Below are positions 60,139-64,000 of a DNA stretch of 64,000 bases, one piece after another. The position numbers were made by a program, and so were the translations under genes. Location of the stretch: the NCBI RefSeq assembly GCF_001436025.1, contig NZ_AZEQ01000014.1, positions 1 to 64,000 of the forward strand, given 5' to 3'. How positions within the stretch are numbered: position 1 is the first letter of the stretch; each line of letters begins with the position of its first letter. The notes under the pieces are model-generated. The model searched no databases and had not been told where the DNA came from. It saw nothing but the letters and a program-made list of their open reading frames with translations. Source of the stretch: Limosilactobacillus mucosae DSM 13345 (GTDB lineage: Bacteria > Bacillota > Bacilli > Lactobacillales > Lactobacillaceae).

Positions 60139-61599
60139 CTAGTCCTCATCTGCTTGATAAGGACCAATGATCAGCTTGGTTTTTGACAGCGGGTAAGGAA
60201 CGTGCTGACCGTCGACGATCTGGATTCTTTCGATTCGGCCAATTGCCAAATGATTGTCCCGCCCCACGGGAACCCTGACCAGATCGCCTTCTGCCAAACG
60301 CTCGTCTTCCGTGCGATAGCAATACGTGCGTCCATCCTCTTCAAAGGAGACGTCACAATAGATATATTGGCCCGGTCGCCGCCATTGATGATTGTAGAGT
60401 GCCGGATCAATAAGCTCATTGTTGCCGTAAAAGCTTAAGAAGTCTTCGATTATCATGGCCAGTTTGGGAAAATCAACCGGCAGCCCCTGCTTATCAAACG
60501 AGCCATTGATGATTCGGGTCTGACCAGTAGCAGTTTGAATCTCAATTGCATACCGGCGCTGGTCATCCGGATCAAACACCACATCGTCATCATTGCCATT
60601 GACGTATGCCAGAAAATCCGGTGTCTGCAGTACATCCAGCAAGGCATCGATCGCATTCGCAATATGGTAACGGTGCTCCATTGCGCAATCGTCGCTCAGA
60701 TGCTTGCGATAGATCAAATCCTGCTGAGCACGGTCGATTACGATGCTTTCCAGATAATCAAGCTGAACCGGTTCGCCATCTTCTTGGTAGGCATTGAGTT
60801 GCCGATGATAGCGAATTGTGAGCCGATCGATCTTTTCGGCGTGGACCAGACCATCAAACAGCCATAGCTTGGCATCCCCATTCCAGATCTGCCGCAGCTC
60901 TTGAGCCAGCTCACCCAGCGCCGCGTCGGTCAGCCAATATCCGCGCGTCTGAAATTTTTGCCCATTCGTTGCCGTCAAAGTCAGCTGCCATTCGTTTTCA
61001 ATGTTGGTCGGCTTAAAATCATGCCGTTTTGCAAAATAAAGGGCCAGCTTCTCGAAAAAGACGTTGAGCTGTGGACCTTTTAGATTCTCGGTTTGCGTTG
61101 TCAGCAGCTTGTATTGATCATTCATGATGCGCAGCTCGGCCTTGCCATTGCGACCGAGCTTCAGCCATTGTACGCTTGCCGGTGAATTGGTGGCAGCCTG
61201 AGAGATCAACTCCAGATGCGCGATGACGCCATGAAACACAAATGGTAAGGATTCATTGGCCAGCGCTAGTTTCTTTAACTGCTGCAGGGCCGCGATCAGC
61301 CAGGCTTTTTGCGAGTCAGCCGGTTTGGCCTGCCAATTTTGCCATTGACGATAGATCGCATGCCCCAGCATCATCTTGTCATTGATTTTAGAAATGATCT
61401 TTTTCAAGCCGGTCAGCGACGTCATCGGCTGTTCGATTGGAAAGGCCGCATCCAAGTCAAGCGTTGGCTGATCAAAATGCAGTTTTTGACATTGCCAGAC
61501 AAATTCTGAATCTAACAGCGCCTCAGTCGGCTCATCCAGTTTTAGCAGTACCGACAGCCACTGATCGACAAAATCCAAAATTGCTTGATCCTTTTTCAT
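60139..61599 (-). CDS. Protein of unknown function, 486 residues
   Basis: I do not recognise this family. The ATG at 61599 is set by GGGGG at good spacing. The protein is soluble and has an all-helical N-terminal third, a mixed middle part with acidic NGNDDDVVFDPDD, and a C-terminal beta-rich end with EGDLVRVPVGRDNHLAIGRI. That last part loosely resembles the small barrel at the N-terminus of PriA, but the match is too short to trust. Base composition is like its neighbours. It lies alone between two transporter genes. Confidence 0.7.
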   Translation of the reverse strand: MKKDQAILDFVDQWLSVLLKLDEPTEALLDSEFVWQCQKLHFDQPTLDLDAAFPIEQPMTSLTGLKKIISKINDKMMLGHAIYRQWQNWQAKPADSQKAWLIAALQQLKKLALANESLPFVFHGVIAHLELISQAATNSPASVQWLKLGRNGKAELRIMNDQYKLLTTQTENLKGPQLNVFFEKLALYFAKRHDFKPTNIENEWQLTLTATNGQKFQTRGYWLTDAALGELAQELRQIWNGDAKLWLFDGLVHAEKIDRLTIRYHRQLNAYQEDGEPVQLDYLESIVIDRAQQDLIYRKHLSDDCAMEHRYHIANAIDALLDVLQTPDFLAYVNGNDDDVVFDPDDQRRYAIEIQTATGQTRIINGSFDKQGLPVDFPKLAMIIEDFLSFYGNNELIDPALYNHQWRRPGQYIYCDVSFEEDGRTYCYRTEDERLAEGDLVRVPVGRDNHLAIGRIERIQIVDGQHVPYPLSKTKLIIGPYQADED

Positions 61600-61665
61600 C
61601 TGCGCATCCCCCTTTGAACTGATTATTCTTAATTTACCATTCTTTACGATCTTGGGGTCAAAAAA

Positions 61666-61687
61666 AGCGCTGCAGCTGAGCAACGCT
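61666..61687 (-). terminator. Terminator after the TauE/SafE gene
   Basis: Stem AGCGCTGC (61666-61673) with GCAACGCT (61680-61687), one wobble, followed by seven T on the minus strand; the stem touches the stop codon. Confidence 0.75.
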
Positions 61688-62472
61688 TATGAAAAATTGC
61701 GAATCGTTAGTGAAACTGCCAAGATCAAGGCGCCGATCCCGACCAGAATCTGCATCAGTCGACCAGGCAGGTGTCGTACGATGATTGGGCCCAAGATGCC
61801 GCCAATAATATTGCCGATCATCAAGGGTAAAACATAGTGCCAGCGAATCGGCGTCTCCAAGGCAAATACGATCCAGGCCGTCGTATTGGTTGCCGTCATT
61901 GCCACGTTTTTTAAGGCATTGTTGATGGCAAAACTCTCCTGACGGTTGATGATTGAAAGCAGCGTCAGACACAAAACGCCCGCGCCCGCATTGAAGTATC
62001 CCGCGTAGACGCCAATCAAAAAGATCCACAGCATGTTGAACCCACGCTGTACCAATGACTTGCCAAACATACGACTGTTGGCCGACATCGTTGCTTGAGC
62101 CTGCTTAGGCTGGTGAGGAAACAGCAGGATTACCCCGCCAATGCCGATACAGATTGGCACCAGATATTTAAACCATGATCCAGGCAAGGCAAACAACAGC
62201 CAGGCACCCAGCACCGAGCCAACCAAAACCAATGGCAAAACGATCTTTACCTGCTTTTGATGGCCCTGCAGCTCTTTGGTCGAGGCAAATAGTGAGCTGT
62301 AGCCACTGGCAATCGTCGAAAAGGCACTGGTTACATTGGCCGTCACCGGTGGCAGCCCCATAGCCAGCAGCGAAGGATAGGTTACCAGCGATGCCAAGCC
62401 GGCTGCGGCACTGATGATCCCTGCCAAAATACCAATGCCGATCATCAAAAGGATAAATTCCACTCCCGTCAT
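61687..62472 (-). CDS. TauE/SafE family sulfite exporter-like protein
   Basis: A 261-residue membrane protein with about eight helices in two repeats; GIISAAAGLASLVTYPSLLAMGLPPVTANVTSAFSTI and GYFNAGAGVLCLTLL are typical of TauE/SafE permeases. Export of sulfur oxyanions or other organic anions is the family role; the substrate is not evident from context. Confidence 0.87.
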   Translation of the reverse strand: MTGVEFILLMIGIGILAGIISAAAGLASLVTYPSLLAMGLPPVTANVTSAFSTIASGYSSLFASTKELQGHQKQVKIVLPLVLVGSVLGAWLLFALPGSWFKYLVPICIGIGGVILLFPHQPKQAQATMSANSRMFGKSLVQRGFNMLWIFLIGVYAGYFNAGAGVLCLTLLSIINRQESFAINNALKNVAMTATNTTAWIVFALETPIRWHYVLPLMIGNIIGGILGPIIVRHLPGRLMQILVGIGALILAVSLTIRNFS

Positions 62473-62685
62473 CTCTTTCCCTAAATAATTTCAGAATTGT
62501 TTTTAATTATAGAACATTCATCGATGATTTAGGTCTGACCTTCGTGAAAAAAGCTTAATTTTTTTACCAGCAATCGCCCTAAACGCCACTGCTGAGGAAT
62601 TTTTAATTAGTGAAATCTCCTGCCGCCAGCTGCTAATATCGAATCCAGAATCGTTAAAAGACCAATTGCCGAACGATCCATCATG

Positions 62686-63183
62686 CTAGGCATATTTATG
62701 GGCAATCTTGCCGCAGACTGCGGCCACGATCGCGCCCAATAGATCGTCAATAAACGTATTGATATGGTTTTCATCGGTATCAAAGCTTTTGATGATGCCA
62801 TATTTGACTCGGTCCAGATAGCCGAAGTTCGTTGCGCCAATCGTGCCATAGATATCAGAGATCTGCAGTGCCAAAGCCTCATCAACGCCAAAAACGCCGG
62901 CATCTTTTCTGATGATTGAAAGCAGCGGTTCTTTGATTTGATTTTCTTCCGCCAGGCGATCCAGTTCCAGTGCCACCATGGCATTGTTGAGCAGCTCGCG
63001 TTTGTGCATGACGTTGAGCAGCTCCTCATAGCAGTCGGCTTCCGTTAATTCAGGAATAAACTGCTGCTGCAGGTCAAAAGCAATCTTGGCCAGCTGATGC
63101 AGATCAACGCCGCGTTCTTTTAAGCGCGTAATTACAAATTCATGGGCCTTGGTATCTGGATATTTAAAATCTTTTGTCAGCAA
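62686..63183 (-). CDS. pgpA: PgpA/YutG-like phosphatidylglycerophosphatase family protein
   Basis: About 165 residues related to PgpA (YutG in Bacillus): FGVDEALALQISDIYGTIG and the C-terminal HINTFIDDLLGAIVAAVCGKI with paired Asp. Unlike Escherichia coli PgpA it lacks several membrane helices, as YutG-type proteins do. Removal of phosphate from phosphatidylglycerophosphate is possible. The frame opens with GTG at 63192, but this lies inside the GAGGTGA ribosome site; TTG at 63183 fits better. The 210 bases between this gene and the TauE gene hold nothing I recognise. Confidence 0.75.
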   Translation of the reverse strand: MLTKDFKYPDTKAHEFVITRLKERGVDLHQLAKIAFDLQQQFIPELTEADCYEELLNVMHKRELLNNAMVALELDRLAEENQIKEPLLSIIRKDAGVFGVDEALALQISDIYGTIGATNFGYLDRVKYGIIKSFDTDENHINTFIDDLLGAIVAAVCGKIAHKYA

Positions 63184-63258
63184 AATCTTCACCTCATTTT
63201 GAAATACTCACCGCGAAAAAGCACAGACATCAACCTGACTATGGCTGAAAATCACCAA

Positions 63259-63432
63259 TCAAACCGATGACTTTCCCGCCGTCTGCCACCACCAGAACAA
63301 TAAGATCAGCAATCCTGCCAAACCAATCAGTTCAACAATCAGCCATCGCTTCTGGTGCGAACCGGCTGGCAGCGGAAAGACGAACACAAATGGCAAAATC
63401 AGCCAGCCATGCCTTAACAGCCAAAACAGCAT
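63259..63432 (-). CDS. Small membrane protein, 57 residues
   Basis: A short frame with an ATG at 63432 and AGAGGGA at good spacing. The product has two hydrophobic helices (about residues 2-20 and 31-50) separated by a short polar loop PAGSHQKRW, and it ends in WWWQTAGKSSV. No family is recognised. It is upstream of the PgpA-like gene on the same strand, so a shared transcript is possible. Confidence 0.6.
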   Translation of the reverse strand: MLFWLLRHGWLILPFVFVFPLPAGSHQKRWLIVELIGLAGLLILLFWWWQTAGKSSV

Positions 63433-63556
63433 TTGAATCCCTCTTTTAATCTAACATATTGCAATTATAACGCCTATGATCTTCACGCCGGTTTTTATTG
63501 CCGTTTTGTGGTAAAATATTTTTCTTAAAGAACACTATAGAAAGTTGGCACTAGTT

Positions 63557-64000
63557 ATGGGAACGGTCATCGTTTTGCCTGATTTAAAACAATCATCTGC
63601 ATTTTGGCAGCAGCTTAAAGTCAGTCGTCATCAGCTAAGACTGATTGATTATCGTCAATTCAGCGATGCGGCTTTAGACTACCAGACCTTGGCGCGGGCC
63701 GTTGAACAGCTGGTGCGCCAGGTTCCGCAGCCGGTTACGTTGATTGGGGATGGCATCGGTGCCGTCATCGCGCTTAAAGTCGCCGTTACCGCGTTTGGCC
63801 GCATTGATAATCTGCTGCTGGTCAAACCGCAGTATCAAATCCCAACGGCCCGCTTGAAACGGCAGGCAGCTCGGTGGCGACTGCTTCCCCAAGGCAGTTT
63901 TAAAGACCGGCCGCTCGATAAAAAATCATCTTTGGCTCTGCTGCAGTCGTTATATGACGCCGACCTGACCAATCAGCTGATGCACGTTCAATGTCCCACG
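63557..64000 (+). CDS. Alpha/beta-hydrolase-like protein, cut by right edge
   Basis: 148 codons from an ATG to the window end without a stop. VTLIGDGIGAVIALKVAV sits where an alpha/beta hydrolase has its nucleophile elbow GxSxG, but reads GDGIG, so the catalytic Ser is replaced by Gly. The first strand MGTVIVLPDL and the segment NLLLVKPQY fit the fold. The protein may be a non-catalytic relative or a different fold. An extended -10 (TGGTAAAAT, about 63509-63517) lies upstream; the ribosome site is weak. Confidence 0.6.
   Translation, partial: MGTVIVLPDLKQSSAFWQQLKVSRHQLRLIDYRQFSDAALDYQTLARAVEQLVRQVPQPVTLIGDGIGAVIALKVAVTAFGRIDNLLLVKPQYQIPTARLKRQAARWRLLPQGSFKDRPLDKKSSLALLQSLYDADLTNQLMHVQCPT

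Overview
The window looks like a core-chromosome segment of a low-to-mid GC lactic acid bacterium of the family Lactobacillaceae. The evidence is gene order (pth-mfd-rqcP-divIC-S1-tilS-hpt-ftsH-hslO-dusB-lysS followed by an rRNA leader), single-copy Gram-positive housekeeping genes, strong AGGAGG ribosome sites, sigma-A promoters, and an arginine deiminase and antiporter pair. A Limosilactobacillus-type heterofermenter is my best guess, but this is inference. I see no insertion sequence, prophage, integrase or CRISPR array.

Layout, left to right. Nearly everything reads leftward (minus strand). Bases 1-250 hold three tandem minus-strand promoters that fire off the left edge into a probable rRNA operon. 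Bases 465-15181 carry the translation, stress and division block from pth down to lysS; ftsH has a probable CtsR heat-shock operator. Bases 15378-16430 hold a plus-strand CBS-ACT protein (c-di-AMP binding type) facing mazF. Bases 16445-20876 carry murF, cshA, acpS, alr and mazF (wall precursors, RNA helicase, carrier-protein activation). Bases 21072-24263 carry htpX/lemA, a low-molecular-weight phosphatase, sortase A and ribosomal protein L31. Bases 24367-28678 carry murA, pyrG, rpoE and a DUF1934 protein; pyrG has a very clear CTP-sensing attenuator leader and MurA has Asp in place of the fosfomycin-target Cys.

Bases 28805-31004 carry a plus-strand HD phosphohydrolase and a HAD phosphatase. 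Bases 31103-34704 form an NAD salvage cluster (lipoprotein, NrtR-type regulator, pncA, pncB). Bases 34807-38081 carry purR, glmU and prs. Bases 38348-40711 carry a zinc ABC transporter behind a near-perfect Zur box. Bases 40903-43853 carry arcD and arcA, without arcB or arcC. Bases 44180-49803 carry metG, tatD, rnmV, rsmA, veg and ispE. Bases 49875-54723 carry ppx, HMG-CoA reductase, an HExxH protein of unknown role, a sirtuin and a DUF72 protein. Bases 54899-63432 carry helD (plus strand), a cation/proton antiporter, tRNA-Thr(GGT), two transporters, an unknown 486-residue protein, a PgpA-like protein and a 57-residue membrane protein. The right edge cuts a plus-strand alpha/beta-hydrolase-like gene.

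The most informative non-coding signals are the pyrG leader, the Zur box, the CtsR box, the inverted repeats in front of pncA, and the tandem rRNA promoters. I did not find a convincing wholly new multi-gene system. The most open questions are the HExxH protein linked to HMG-CoA reductase and a sirtuin, the lipoprotein linked to NAD salvage, the His-rich tails of two neighbouring proteins, and the antitoxin-less mazF.
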